Shown piece by piece: positions 7,123 through 15,554 of a stretch of 47,226 nt of DNA. A program made the position numbers and the translations under genes. The DNA is taken from the NCBI GenBank assembly GCA_019347675.1, contig JAHWKW010000022.1, positions 1 to 47,226 on the forward strand, written 5' to 3'. The notes beneath the pieces were generated by a model. The model saw only the letters and a list, made by a program, of their open reading frames with translations, was not told where the DNA came from and did not search any database. Every line of letters starts with the position of its first letter. Position 1 is the first letter of the stretch. The stretch is from Actinomycetota bacterium (GTDB lineage Bacteria > Actinomycetota > Nitriliruptoria > Nitriliruptorales > JAHWKO01).

Positions 7123-7997
7123 GGTATGACACCCCCGCCGGCTTCCGTGACGCGCTGGAACAGAGGCTCCTCAACCGAGCTGAGGCGACGGGAACGGACA
7201 TCAACCGGCTTCGGCGAAGAGCCGTGTTCGAACGCATCCTCGCCCGGCTCGCCGACGCGACGGGCGAACGATGGATTCTGAAGGGCGGCTTCGCCCTCGA
7301 GGTTCGGCTCGGCGACCGAGCACGGTCGACCCGTGACCTCGACTTGGCACTCGGCGACAGCGCCGCTACCGGTGCTGACGTCCGAGACGCGCTCATCGAC
7401 GCCTTGAGCCTCGACCGCGGCGACATGTTCGACTTCGAGGTCAGAGAGCCGAGGGACATCACGCCGGATGACGCTGGGCGACCTGGCTGGCGGTTCACCG
7501 TCACCGCCAACCTGGCCGGCAAGGAGTTCCAGAAGGTCCGGGTTGACGTTGTTGCGCGCCCCGAAGAGATCGGTGGACGCACCGAACAGGTGGACGTCAG
7601 CACACTACTCGATTTCGCCGACATCGAGAGCGTGACCATGGAAACGATCGACCGTCGCCAGCACTTCGCCGAGAAGCTCCACGCGCTGACGCGTGATTAC
7701 GGCGACCGACCGAGCTCTCGCGTCAAGGATCTCGCCGACCTCCTCATCCTGATCGAGGACGGGCTGCTTCCGGATGACGACCTCCTGACGGCAGTTCAGG
7801 ACGTCTTCGAGGTCCGCGCTACCCACGACGTTCCCGACACGATCCCGGCACCGCCGTCGAGCTGGCAGGCGGAGTACGAGGCCTACGTGAGCGAGCTCGA
7901 CCTTGACGCTGCTGACCTGGATGTCGCACACCAACGCTTGGATGAGTTCTGGTCGAAGGCCCGCAGCGGGGACGACCCACAGGGAGGAACACGATGA
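7119..7997 (+). CDS. abiEii: AbiEii-type nucleotidyltransferase toxin
   Basis: This 292-residue protein belongs to the AbiEii/AbiGii/MenA nucleotidyltransferase family. The characteristic catalytic region is GGFALEVRLGD followed by STRDLDLAL (about 58-86), the G-x-x...DxD motif that holds metal and nucleotide. A second motif is FAEKLHALTRDYGDRPSSRVKDLADLL (about 188-214), with the conserved Lys and Asp of the family. Members transfer nucleotides, for MenA to tRNA 3' ends, and halt growth. The ATG at 7119 overlaps the antitoxin stop. Its own stop overlaps the hsdM ATG (7994-7997), so the toxin, not the antitoxin, is coupled directly to the methylase. Confidence 0.88.
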   Translation: MRYDTPAGFRDALEQRLLNRAEATGTDINRLRRRAVFERILARLADATGERWILKGGFALEVRLGDRARSTRDLDLALGDSAATGADVRDALIDALSLDRGDMFDFEVREPRDITPDDAGRPGWRFTVTANLAGKEFQKVRVDVVARPEEIGGRTEQVDVSTLLDFADIESVTMETIDRRQHFAEKLHALTRDYGDRPSSRVKDLADLLILIEDGLLPDDDLLTAVQDVFEVRATHDVPDTIPAPPSSWQAEYEAYVSELDLDAADLDVAHQRLDEFWSKARSGDDPQGGTR

Positions 7998-9457
7998 CGA
8001 GCCAGGCCACGCTCTCCGCGGTGATCAAGAACGCGCGCGACACCATGCGCAAGGACGCCGGTCTCAGCGGAGACATCGATCGCATCCCCCAGCTCGCATG
8101 GCTGCTCTTCCTCAAGGCCTTCGATGCCCAGGAACAGGAACGCGAGGTCGTCGAACCCGACTTCGAACCGGCGATCGCGGCCCCCTATCGGTGGCGGGAC
8201 TGGGCCGCCGACCCGATCGAAGGCAAGACAGGCGAGGAGCTGCTGCAGTTCGTCAACAACGATCTCATCCCCTACCTCCGATCCCTCAGCGGGACCAGGA
8301 AGGACGACCCTCGAGACGTCATCGCCGACGCCTTCAAGGAGACCCACAACCGGATGCTGTCCGGCTATCTGCTTCGAGATGTCGTCGACGAGGTCAACAA
8401 GGTCGACTTCACGTCCTCGGACGACATCTACACCATGGCGCACCTGTACGAGAGCATGCTGCGACAGATGCGCGACGCGGCCGGTGACGCGGGCGAGTTC
8501 TACACCCCCCGTCCAGTAATCCGGTTCATGGTCGAGCAGGTGGGCCCGCAGCTCGGCGAATCCATCCTGGATCCCGCCGCGGGGACGGGCGGGTTCCTCG
8601 TCGAGGCCTACGAGCACCTCCGCCCCGAGGTCGGCAACGTCGAAGAGCTGCAGGAGCTCGAAGCGAACCTGCAGGGCATCGAGAAGAAGCCATTGCCCTA
8701 CCTGCTCGGGATGATGAACCTGCTGCTGCACGGGATCAAGCGTCCGGCGATCGTGCGCCAGAACGCCCTCGCCCAACCCGTCACGCAGATCGCGAAACGC
8801 GACAAAGTCGACGTGGTCCTCACGAACCCACCGTTCGGCGGTGAGGAGGAGAAGGGGATCCAGGACAACTTCCCAGCGGCGACTCAAACGGCAGAGACTG
8901 CCTGGCTCTTCCTCCAGCTCGTGATGCGACGGCTCAAGACTGATGGCCGATGTGGGATCGTCGTCCCCAACGGCGTCCTCTTCGCCGACGGAGTGGGCGC
9001 GAGGATCAAAGAACAGCTCTTGGACCAGTGCGACCTCCACACGATCGTGCGGCTCCCTGATGGGGTCTTTGCGCCCTACACGGATATCCCGACCAACCTG
9101 CTGTTCTTCCAGAAGACCGGACGTACCAAGGAGGTGTGGTTCTACGAGCTTCCGCTGCCCCAGGACCGGCGGAAGTACACCAAGACGAATCCGCTCCAGT
9201 TCGAGGAGTTCGAGGAAGCCCACGAGTGGTGGGGAGGCTCGCATCGCGAGGGACGCAAAGAAACAGACCACGCCTGGAGGGTGTCCATCGCAGACATTGA
9301 AGACGCCAACTACAACTTGGACATCACGAATCCGACTGCACCTGGGGATCTATCGCATCGTCCACCAAAGGAGCTGGTCGCTGATCTCTTCGAAGTGGAA
9401 GACGGAATCCGCCAGACGCTTGGCGCCTTGGAAGAGGTGATGACTCATCTTGAGTAA
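7994..9457 (+). CDS. hsdM: Type I DNA methyltransferase subunit
   Basis: This 487-residue N6-adenine methyltransferase modifies the host DNA and is needed for specific restriction. It has an N-terminal HsdM helical domain (about 8-150), then the SAM-binding motif DPAAGTGGF (about 193) and the catalytic motif NPPF (about 278). The C-terminal part (NLLFFQKTGRTKEVWFYELP, ...YNLDITNP) is typical of the family. The start ATG overlaps the abiEii stop by four bases, and the stop TAA (9455-9457) overlaps the TTG start of hsdS. It should form the M2S complex with the next gene product and work with HsdR at 4091. Confidence 0.96.
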   Translation: MTSQATLSAVIKNARDTMRKDAGLSGDIDRIPQLAWLLFLKAFDAQEQEREVVEPDFEPAIAAPYRWRDWAADPIEGKTGEELLQFVNNDLIPYLRSLSGTRKDDPRDVIADAFKETHNRMLSGYLLRDVVDEVNKVDFTSSDDIYTMAHLYESMLRQMRDAAGDAGEFYTPRPVIRFMVEQVGPQLGESILDPAAGTGGFLVEAYEHLRPEVGNVEELQELEANLQGIEKKPLPYLLGMMNLLLHGIKRPAIVRQNALAQPVTQIAKRDKVDVVLTNPPFGGEEEKGIQDNFPAATQTAETAWLFLQLVMRRLKTDGRCGIVVPNGVLFADGVGARIKEQLLDQCDLHTIVRLPDGVFAPYTDIPTNLLFFQKTGRTKEVWFYELPLPQDRRKYTKTNPLQFEEFEEAHEWWGGSHREGRKETDHAWRVSIADIEDANYNLDITNPTAPGDLSHRPPKELVADLFEVEDGIRQTLGALEEVMTHLE

Positions 9458-10685
9458 GCATGCGATGGGCACGCGCCACCTGGCCGACTTCCTTGAGCTC
9501 AGCGTCGAGGAGATTCCGCTCGAACCTTCGTCTCAGTACGAGATGGCTGGACTCTACAGCTTCGGCAGAGGTCTCTTTGAACGAGATCCAGTCCGTGGCA
9601 GCGACACGTCATATGCGAAATTCAACCGACTTCGAGAAGGCCAGCTAGTAATTAGTCGTCTCAAGGCGTTCGAGGGCGCTGTCACCGTTGTTCCACCGGA
9701 GTTCGATGGTCGCCACCTCTCTCGAGAATTTCCGACCTATGACATCGACCCCACCCAGGCTGATCCGCGATTCGTTCGACACCTGTGTCGTTGGCCGGGA
9801 TTTTGGGATCTTCTACGCGAAGCGTCATACGGCGTCGGAGCCCGTCGAGAGCGCGTTCACAAGACTGAGATCCTCACGACTGTGAGCGTGCCCCTCCCAG
9901 ATTTTGCAGAGCAGCGTCGGTTGGCCGAAGTGCTAGACGCTGCCCAAACCCATGTCTCGTCGGCGAAGAGCTCAGTGGAGCGATCGCGCGCGCTAGCGTC
10001 AGCTCTTGTCACCTCGCTGACACATCGCGGCGACCTGTCCGAGGATGAGAGATTACGAAGGGGATGGCGCCTAGTTCCTGTCGGAGAATTCGTCGACCTT
10101 GATCTCGACGAAGTCCGGGTTAGTGACGACGGGACTTATCCTATGGTTGGCGTGTTCAGCTTCGGCCGTGGCCTCTTCGCCAAGGACTCTGTATCCGGAT
10201 CGGACACGTCCTATACCAAGTACTACCGCCTCCACCCAGGCCAGATTGTCCTAAGCCGGCTCTTCGGATGGGAAGGGGCTATTGCGCTGGTCACCGACGA
10301 GTTCGAAGGTCGTTTCGTATCAACCGAGTTCCCGACATTCCGAGTAGATGAGAACAAGGCTGTTTCGGAGTTTTCAGCGGCCTTGTTCGCGACAGAGGCA
10401 TTCTGGGGTCAACTCCGGAGCGAGGCCGAGGGCATGGGCGTCAGACGGCAACGCATCCACGCGGAGCGATTCATGAACCAGGAGGTCTGGCTGCCTCCAT
10501 TGCCGTACCAGTATGCGACCACCACTCAGATTGCAGAGCTCCGTGAGATCGCTACGGAGGAGAGACGTGACGAGCTCCTCGACGCCGTCATGCCCTCGCT
10601 GCTCAACGCCACGTTCAGCGCAGTTCCATTGAGCCAGCAGACGGTTCAGCACATAGAGGAAAGAGAGCTTCGCGACCATGACTGA
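9450..10685 (+). CDS. hsdS: Type I specificity subunit with two near-identical target-recognition domains
   Basis: This 411-residue subunit reads the bipartite DNA target for HsdM and HsdR. It has two target-recognition domains, each followed by a coiled-coil spacer (about 150-190 and 355-400). The cores at about 36-100 (YSFGRGLFERD..GSDTSY) and 236-300 (FSFGRGLFAKD..GSDTSY) match at roughly 38 of 65 positions by eye. Both halves should therefore recognise similar half-sites, giving a near-palindromic bipartite target. TTG 9450 overlaps hsdM by eight bases; ATG 9465 is an alternative start. GC content drops visibly from here through the next gene. The stop overlaps the sir2 start by eight bases. 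Confidence 0.92.
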   Translation: MSKHAMGTRHLADFLELSVEEIPLEPSSQYEMAGLYSFGRGLFERDPVRGSDTSYAKFNRLREGQLVISRLKAFEGAVTVVPPEFDGRHLSREFPTYDIDPTQADPRFVRHLCRWPGFWDLLREASYGVGARRERVHKTEILTTVSVPLPDFAEQRRLAEVLDAAQTHVSSAKSSVERSRALASALVTSLTHRGDLSEDERLRRGWRLVPVGEFVDLDLDEVRVSDDGTYPMVGVFSFGRGLFAKDSVSGSDTSYTKYYRLHPGQIVLSRLFGWEGAIALVTDEFEGRFVSTEFPTFRVDENKAVSEFSAALFATEAFWGQLRSEAEGMGVRRQRIHAERFMNQEVWLPPLPYQYATTTQIAELREIATEERRDELLDAVMPSLLNATFSAVPLSQQTVQHIEERELRDHD

Positions 10686-11802
10686 GCACAGTGTGATGAC
10701 CTTTACGAACGAGTTGGGCACGAAACTGTCCACCCGTTCGAGGCACGTGTGCACCTTTCTTGGGGCAGGTATCTCTAAGGCTTGCGGCCTTCCAGATGTC
10801 GCGACTCTCGAACAAGACGTAGTCGGGGGCTTGGAAGGTGATGAGCAGGAAGCCCTGCAGGCGCAGCTCGAAGACAGGAACCTTGAACAGACACTAAGCC
10901 GTCTTCGACGAATCTCCTCCCTCGTTTCTGGTGATGAGAGGGTCGATGGGCTGACTGGGACAGACGCGGCCCAGTTGGACAACAACATTTGCCGACTCAT
11001 CGTAGGTCGATTGGCTGTAGACCAAGCGAATCTCGCTCCAGCTTTGCAGTTCGTATCGTGGGCGGGTCGCACCTCTTATTCGCGACCAGTAGAAATCTTC
11101 ACCGTGAACTACGACCTTCTTCTCGAAACCTCGCTGGAGCGTCTGGGAATACCGTACTTCGACGGCTTCGTGGGATACCTCACTGGGCGGTTCAGGACCG
11201 ACCTAGTCGAAGCTAAGCCCACTGATGAAGAGGCCTGGCTCCCTAGGTTCGTGGCTCGTCTATGGAAACTTCATGGATCTGTGAACTGGCGCTGGGATTC
11301 TGAGCATTCGTCGACGGTGTCACGGCTCGGGACAACCGTTTCGGAAGGAGAGCCGGCTGCAATCTACCCGTCCGATGCCAAGTACGAGGAGTCGAGACGG
11401 GTACCGTTCGTCGTGCTGCAAGATCGATTTCGTCGGGCCCTGCAGGAGCCTGAGACGCTACTTCTCGTCTGTGGCTATTCGTGGAGCGATGCGCATCTCA
11501 ACGAGATGATTTTCGAAGCAGCGCGGCGCCACCCGCGGTCAGAGATCATCTCATTCTGCTACTCCACCATCCCCGAGGAGCTGGCGAATGAAGCAGTTGC
11601 AACACCGAACCTTCAGGTTGTTGCCCAGAAGGAAGCGATCATCGGGGCGATTCGCGGTGCCTGGCAAGAGCCCACAGAGGCGCCCCCGGAAACCGTCTGG
11701 ATGAACACGACCCGTGGGGCGCCGTCGGGGACGCCGGCGAACGCGCGGTCCGGGCGGCTCAACCCTGGCCGGTGCGGACCCAGCCCCACGATGTACAGCT
11801 GA
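10678..11802 (+). CDS. SIR2-like domain protein (defence NADase candidate), aberrant C-terminus
   Basis: The reading frame codes for 374 residues. SIR2-type motifs are FLGAGIS (about 27-33), TVNYDLLLE (about 142), LHGSVNW with the catalytic-type His (about 197) and GYSWSDAHLNEMI (about 266). This matches SIR2-like domains of phage-defence proteins, which degrade NAD+ to stop an infection. It overlaps hsdS by eight bases and is the last gene of the operon, suggesting joint expression with the restriction-modification proteins. From about residue 342 (WMNTTRGAPSG...) the frame is simply antisense of a metallophosphoesterase gene. The natural end is thus missing or replaced at a junction near 11702. 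The conserved core is complete. Confidence 0.82.
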   Translation: MTEHSVMTFTNELGTKLSTRSRHVCTFLGAGISKACGLPDVATLEQDVVGGLEGDEQEALQAQLEDRNLEQTLSRLRRISSLVSGDERVDGLTGTDAAQLDNNICRLIVGRLAVDQANLAPALQFVSWAGRTSYSRPVEIFTVNYDLLLETSLERLGIPYFDGFVGYLTGRFRTDLVEAKPTDEEAWLPRFVARLWKLHGSVNWRWDSEHSSTVSRLGTTVSEGEPAAIYPSDAKYEESRRVPFVVLQDRFRRALQEPETLLLVCGYSWSDAHLNEMIFEAARRHPRSEIISFCYSTIPEELANEAVATPNLQVVAQKEAIIGAIRGAWQEPTEAPPETVWMNTTRGAPSGTPANARSGRLNPGRCGPSPTMYS

Positions 11803-12302
11803 TCTTCAGCGCCGCCTGGCTCAGAGGAGGGGACCGCGGCCGATTCATTGAGCAGCACGACGACGCCTCGCTGCTCGAGCACGACGGTCAACTCATCCGC
11901 GGCCCCGACCGCATAGTCATGATTGCCCATCACGGCATAGATCGGGATCCCCGAGCTCGTGAGCGGGGCCAGCAACTCCACGACGTTGTCGACTTGCTTC
12001 GCGACATCCGGGGCATCGCTGTACACGAAGTCCCCTGCCAGGAGCACCGCGTCGGGGTCCGCTTCCACCACCCGCGCCACGACCCGCCTCACCATGTTGA
12101 TGTTCGCCAACCACATCCCGACCTGGAGGTCCGCGAACACCGCCACTTCCGCGCCCTCCCAGTCCTGATCAACTCGTGGCAGAGCGATGCTGTAACGGCG
12201 CTCGTCGAGGATGAGGCGAGGCTCGACCAGCACCCCGTACGCTGTCAGCAGCGCAAGCCCTGCCAGGAGCGCGATCCCGCTCCACTTCAGCAAGCCCTTC
12301 AC
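11613..12302 (-). pseudogene. Metallophosphoesterase, 3'-truncated at the island junction
   Basis: Residues 1-200 form a calcineurin-like phosphoesterase anchored by an N-terminal membrane helix (GIALLAGLALLTAYGVLV). Metal-site motifs visible are FADLQVG (Asp 58), LLAGDFVYS (Asp 91) and MGNHDYA (Asn 127, His 128). Family members continue after VVF with an H.PD segment and a GHTHGGQ motif that supplies the last metal ligands. Here these are absent, and the last 30 codons (QTVSGGASVGS...) are antisense to the sir2 gene. The enzyme should be inactive. It starts at ATG 12302, about 80 bases after the PAP2 gene on the same strand, and was probably co-transcribed with it. Confidence 0.8.
11690..11705. 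other. Recombination junction: right end of the defence island
   Basis: Left of this point the plus strand codes for the SIR2 protein. Right of it the minus strand codes for a metallophosphoesterase that stops matching its family right after GAPRVVF (last good codon 11703-11705). Each gene's frame runs into antisense of the other. Two unrelated coding sequences meeting tail to tail inside both genes indicate an insertion or deletion joint. No direct repeat or tRNA sequence is evident at the joint. Confidence 0.6.
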
Positions 12303-12384
12303 CTGCGACTCCGGTCTCGTGGTGCGTTGCTGTCAGTGCCGCGATGGGCATCCGCGCCACGGGCATTGCGCCACGTGGCATCCG

Positions 12385-13878
12385 TCAGCCTGAAACCTGC
12401 TCGAGGTCCTGGGTGTCCGACTGGCACGTGAAGCGCCCGGGGCTTGGGCACAGCACCCGCCAGCACACGGCCAGCCAGACACCGGCGTAGAGGATGCTGG
12501 CCACGACGTCCGTGGGGTAGTGAACGCCGCGGTAGATCCGGGATAGTGCCACACCCACTGGCGCCAGGACTGCCCACGCGACCGCGACATATCGGATGGA
12601 ACCGCGTGTCCACGCGAGGACGAGGAAAGCGATAGCCCCGTACAGGGCGACCGAGGCGGCGACATGCCCGGAAGGAAACGCGGTGGTCGGCGGCACGGGT
12701 GGTGAGAGATGTTCGACCTGCGGACGATGGCGATGCACGACGTTCGAGGTGGCCAGGAACAGCGTCGTCTCCCCAACCAGCGCTGCGACGAGGAACAGCG
12801 GCTGCCGCCACCGCCTGGTGACGGCCACGGCGAGGGCAGACGAGACCACGAAGACCGAAACGGTCCCGGCGGTGCTGCCCAGTTGCCCGGCGACGACGGC
12901 AATGGTGGTCCGCCACTCGGTTCGCAGGCTCACTAACCACTGGACAACCGCAGCGTCGAACCTGCGCACCGCCTCGAAGGCGTCCGTCTCCGTGACGAGA
13001 GTGCCGACACCGACGAGTGCTCCCCACAGCAACACCCACCCCACCACCAGCTGCGAGATGCTCCGCGTTGCGTCAGGCAGGGCGGCGACCCCAGCGGGAA
13101 CGGGAACGAGGGCGGGGCGGTCCTCCGGTGCCAGCCCCTGCGCCAGACCAGCCCGCTTCAGGCCCTCCTCTTCGCGCCACCGGCGAAACGCCGATGCGGT
13201 CACCGCAAGCCAGAGCGCGCCCACAAGCCAACCGGCCACCACGTCGGAGGGATGATGAACGCCCAGAGCGACGCGCGTCAGGCCGACAACGCCCACAACC
13301 GCGATCACCGAAACGACAAACACTTTGCGGAATCGGGGCGGCACGGCAGGAAGAAAGACGAGGAGCAGCGTCCCGTAGGCGACCGTCGAGCCCAAGGCAT
13401 GCCCACTGGGAAAGCTTCCGCCAGGTGCCAATGCGATCGGGACGTCAACCACCGGTCGGGCCCGCTCGACGATCGCCTTTATCCCGGGGCTGAGCACGGC
13501 CACGCCGATGCCGGTCACCGCGGCATAGGTCGCCAGGCGAAGCGACCGCCGGATGAGAAGCCACAAGACCGTGGCAGGTAGGATCAGCCACGCGGCCTCT
13601 GACCCGCCGAGATGCGTGAGGAACCGCAGCGCCGAGACAGCCCACGCCTTTCCGCTCACTGCCTCGTTCAACGCGTCCACGACCGCGACATCGACCCTCT
13701 GGAGCGGATCCCACCGCGCGACCACCAGCGAAAGAACGAGCGTGAACAGCACCCCGGCCGCGAGGACGCCCAAGAACCCGAGCCCGCTTCTGGCCGTGAA
13801 GCGTGCCTGGCCCGCGGTCACCAGTCGCTCGTCCTCGGTCTCGTGGCTGCCCTCACGCACACCGTCTCCATCCGCCAC
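12385..13878 (-). CDS. Integral membrane protein with two PAP2 phosphatase domains
   Basis: About 497 residues contain two tandem type-2 phosphatidic acid phosphatase domains. Domain 1 has KAIVERARP, FPSGHA and TRVALGVHHPSD. Domain 2 has VVHRHRPQ, FPSGHVAAS and SRIYRGVHYPTD. Both sets of the K/R-x6-RP, PSGH and SR-x5-H-x3-D motifs are complete, so both sites may be active. Each domain has about five to six membrane spans, joined by a linker (APEDRPALVPVP). The substrate is likely a lipid phosphate such as undecaprenyl pyrophosphate or phosphatidic acid; this is a family inference. The start is uncertain: GTG 13878 or TTG 13890 or a GTG slightly downstream. The phosphoesterase gene follows on the same strand. 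Confidence 0.9.
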   Translation of the reverse strand: MADGDGVREGSHETEDERLVTAGQARFTARSGLGFLGVLAAGVLFTLVLSLVVARWDPLQRVDVAVVDALNEAVSGKAWAVSALRFLTHLGGSEAAWLILPATVLWLLIRRSLRLATYAAVTGIGVAVLSPGIKAIVERARPVVDVPIALAPGGSFPSGHALGSTVAYGTLLLVFLPAVPPRFRKVFVVSVIAVVGVVGLTRVALGVHHPSDVVAGWLVGALWLAVTASAFRRWREEEGLKRAGLAQGLAPEDRPALVPVPAGVAALPDATRSISQLVVGWVLLWGALVGVGTLVTETDAFEAVRRFDAAVVQWLVSLRTEWRTTIAVVAGQLGSTAGTVSVFVVSSALAVAVTRRWRQPLFLVAALVGETTLFLATSNVVHRHRPQVEHLSPPVPPTTAFPSGHVAASVALYGAIAFLVLAWTRGSIRYVAVAWAVLAPVGVALSRIYRGVHYPTDVVASILYAGVWLAVCWRVLCPSPGRFTCQSDTQDLEQVSG

Positions 13879-14199
13879 GCCTCCACCCAAGCGGCATCTC
13901 TGTCACGCAAACCTCAGATGCGCATCGTGAGTGTCGAACCCGCCCATGCGCGAGCGGACTCCGCTTGACGTCCACGCGTTATCACCAGTTCGGCGGATCC
14001 GCAGGGCCGGTTCGCAGCGGCTGGAACCTCAAGCCGGTGTCCACCCGTCGCCGAGACCATCCCCGCAGGTGGAAGGATCCTACGTCCTGCCTGCCAAACT
14101 CGTTCGGCTCGAATGAGCGCCGGCCGGCCACAGGCGTGCGGGAGAGTTGAGCCAGGCGGTGCCGGAATCGAATCAGAGCGGACGGCAGGACGAGGAGGA
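13879..14199. other. Intergenic region between divergent genes
   Basis: About 320 bases separate the divergent PAP2 and DUF1206 genes. Only short chance frames are present. Promoters for both directions should lie here, but I see no convincing -35/-10 pair, repeat or RNA. Confidence 0.5.
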
Positions 14200-14962
14200 A
14201 TGACACGCCTGTGGATGAAGCGTGTCGTTCGTCTCGGCTTCGTTGCACGCGGCCTCATCTACTTCATTGTCGGTGCAACCGCCGTCTCCGCTGCGGCGGA
14301 TCAGGGCGAGTTGTTGGGCGGTCATGGTGCGTTGCGCACCCTTGCCAATGAGCCACTTGGCAACGTGCTGCTGGTGGTTGTGTCGATCGGCTTCGGTCGC
14401 TACGGGGTTTGGCGCTTGCTACAGGCAGGGAAGCTCATCCTTCACGGTCCTGGCCTGAACGACGTATCGAAGGCAGTCTTCTGGGCCGTACGCGGCGCCC
14501 TGTACGGTCTGGCGGCCTGGTCCGCGGCAGCCATAGCCGTGACAACACAACGAGGGGACTCCTCCTCTCCGGTCCTCGCGCTTCCGCCTCCCTCCAGTCT
14601 GGTGATCGGCGTGATCCTCCTTGGCGCGACGGCCTTCCTCGCCTACCGAGCGCTCACCTTCGACTTCAACGACGATCTGGGTATCGATGCGGTGACCCCA
14701 CAAAGACGTGGTTTCGTCCTCGCCGTCGGCCTCGTCGGCCACCTTGCGCGGGCCCTTGCAATCGGGCTCCTCGGTTGGGTCATGGTCTCTTCGGGAATTG
14801 GGCTCGACAAGGTCAATAACCTCGGGCTCGACCGCGCACTGAGTGAGCTCCTGGGGGACGGCCACGGGCCGATGGCTACTGGTCACCCTCGGCCTCGGTC
14901 TCATCGCGTTCGGCGTCCTGTCGATCGTTCAAGCGCGCTACCGCAGCATCGAGCTCATGTGA
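14200..14962 (+). pseudogene. DUF1206 membrane protein with a single frameshift
   Basis: ATG 14200 follows a good ribosome site (GAGGAGG). The first 220 or so residues are a DUF1206 protein: repeated two-helix units, including FVARGLIYFIVGATAVSAA, WAVRGALYGLAAWSAAAIAV and LVGHLARALAIGLLGWVM. After GDGHGP (about 14871) the frame shifts. One base over, the sequence reads WLLVTLGLGLIAFGVLSIVQ and ARYRSIELM, then TGA at 14960-14962, the expected C-terminal end of the family. Removing one base at about 14872 restores a 253-residue protein. It may be a recent mutation or a sequencing error. Function of the family is unknown. Confidence 0.8.
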
Positions 14963-15554
14963 CGACGGCCGACCCCGAGGATCCGCTCGAGGCAGGCCGC
15001 GCTCGGCAACGACATGAGCGACTTCTGCGACCACGACTACCTCCTGATCGCCGCCAAGGCGGACGCTTCGGTGATCACCACGTGCATCCGACTGCCACCC
15101 CGCGTTCCGGACCTCCGTCTACACGAACTGGTCGCGGACGTCACCGCGGCCCTGCTCGCATGGAGCAACACGTCGCGCTCGCGATCGTTGCGGGCGTTGA
15201 AGGCCTCCAGCCAGGAGCCACGGCCGCGGGATCGGCGAGGTCCACTCCCTCGGCGGCCATGCCAGCCAGCAGGCTCCTGCTCGGCCCGAGGCGCGCGGGT
15301 TGTCCATCGCCGCGGCGAATGCCTCGAGCAACTCGTCAAGGTGCGCAAGCAGCCGCTGGAGACGGTCGGAGGCAGGCGAGACCAGGATCCGCCGACCGTA
15401 CCCAGCAAGGGACGGAGTCAAGGCCGTCCTGGCGTCCGACGCGTTCACAGCATCAGGGGTCCACGACCTCGATCCCGAAATGGCGCATCGGCCATCCTTC
15501 GTGTCTCGACGGTCCCGGGGCGCCAGCGACCGCGTTCAGTGCCCCACCGTGAGC
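14963..15554. other. Stretch without a recognisable gene
   Basis: About 590 bases lie between the DUF1206 gene and the monooxygenase. Frames are open on both strands but are broken and compositionally poor. On the minus strand 15450 to 15270 encodes LTPSLAGYGRRILVSPASD and LDELLEAFAAAMDNPRASG, which reads like real protein, and then loses frame. A decayed regulator or hypothetical gene is possible; I cannot name it. Confidence 0.4.

Noticed and set aside
11707-11802. Genuine C-terminal domain of the SIR2 protein
   Set aside because: These codons are exactly antisense to the conserved part of the metallophosphoesterase, so they are read-through past a junction.
14963-15552. Extension of the DUF1206 reading frame to a 450-residue or longer protein
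   Set aside because: After 14871 the frame is Arg/Pro-rich noise, while the expected family end is in the neighbouring frame.
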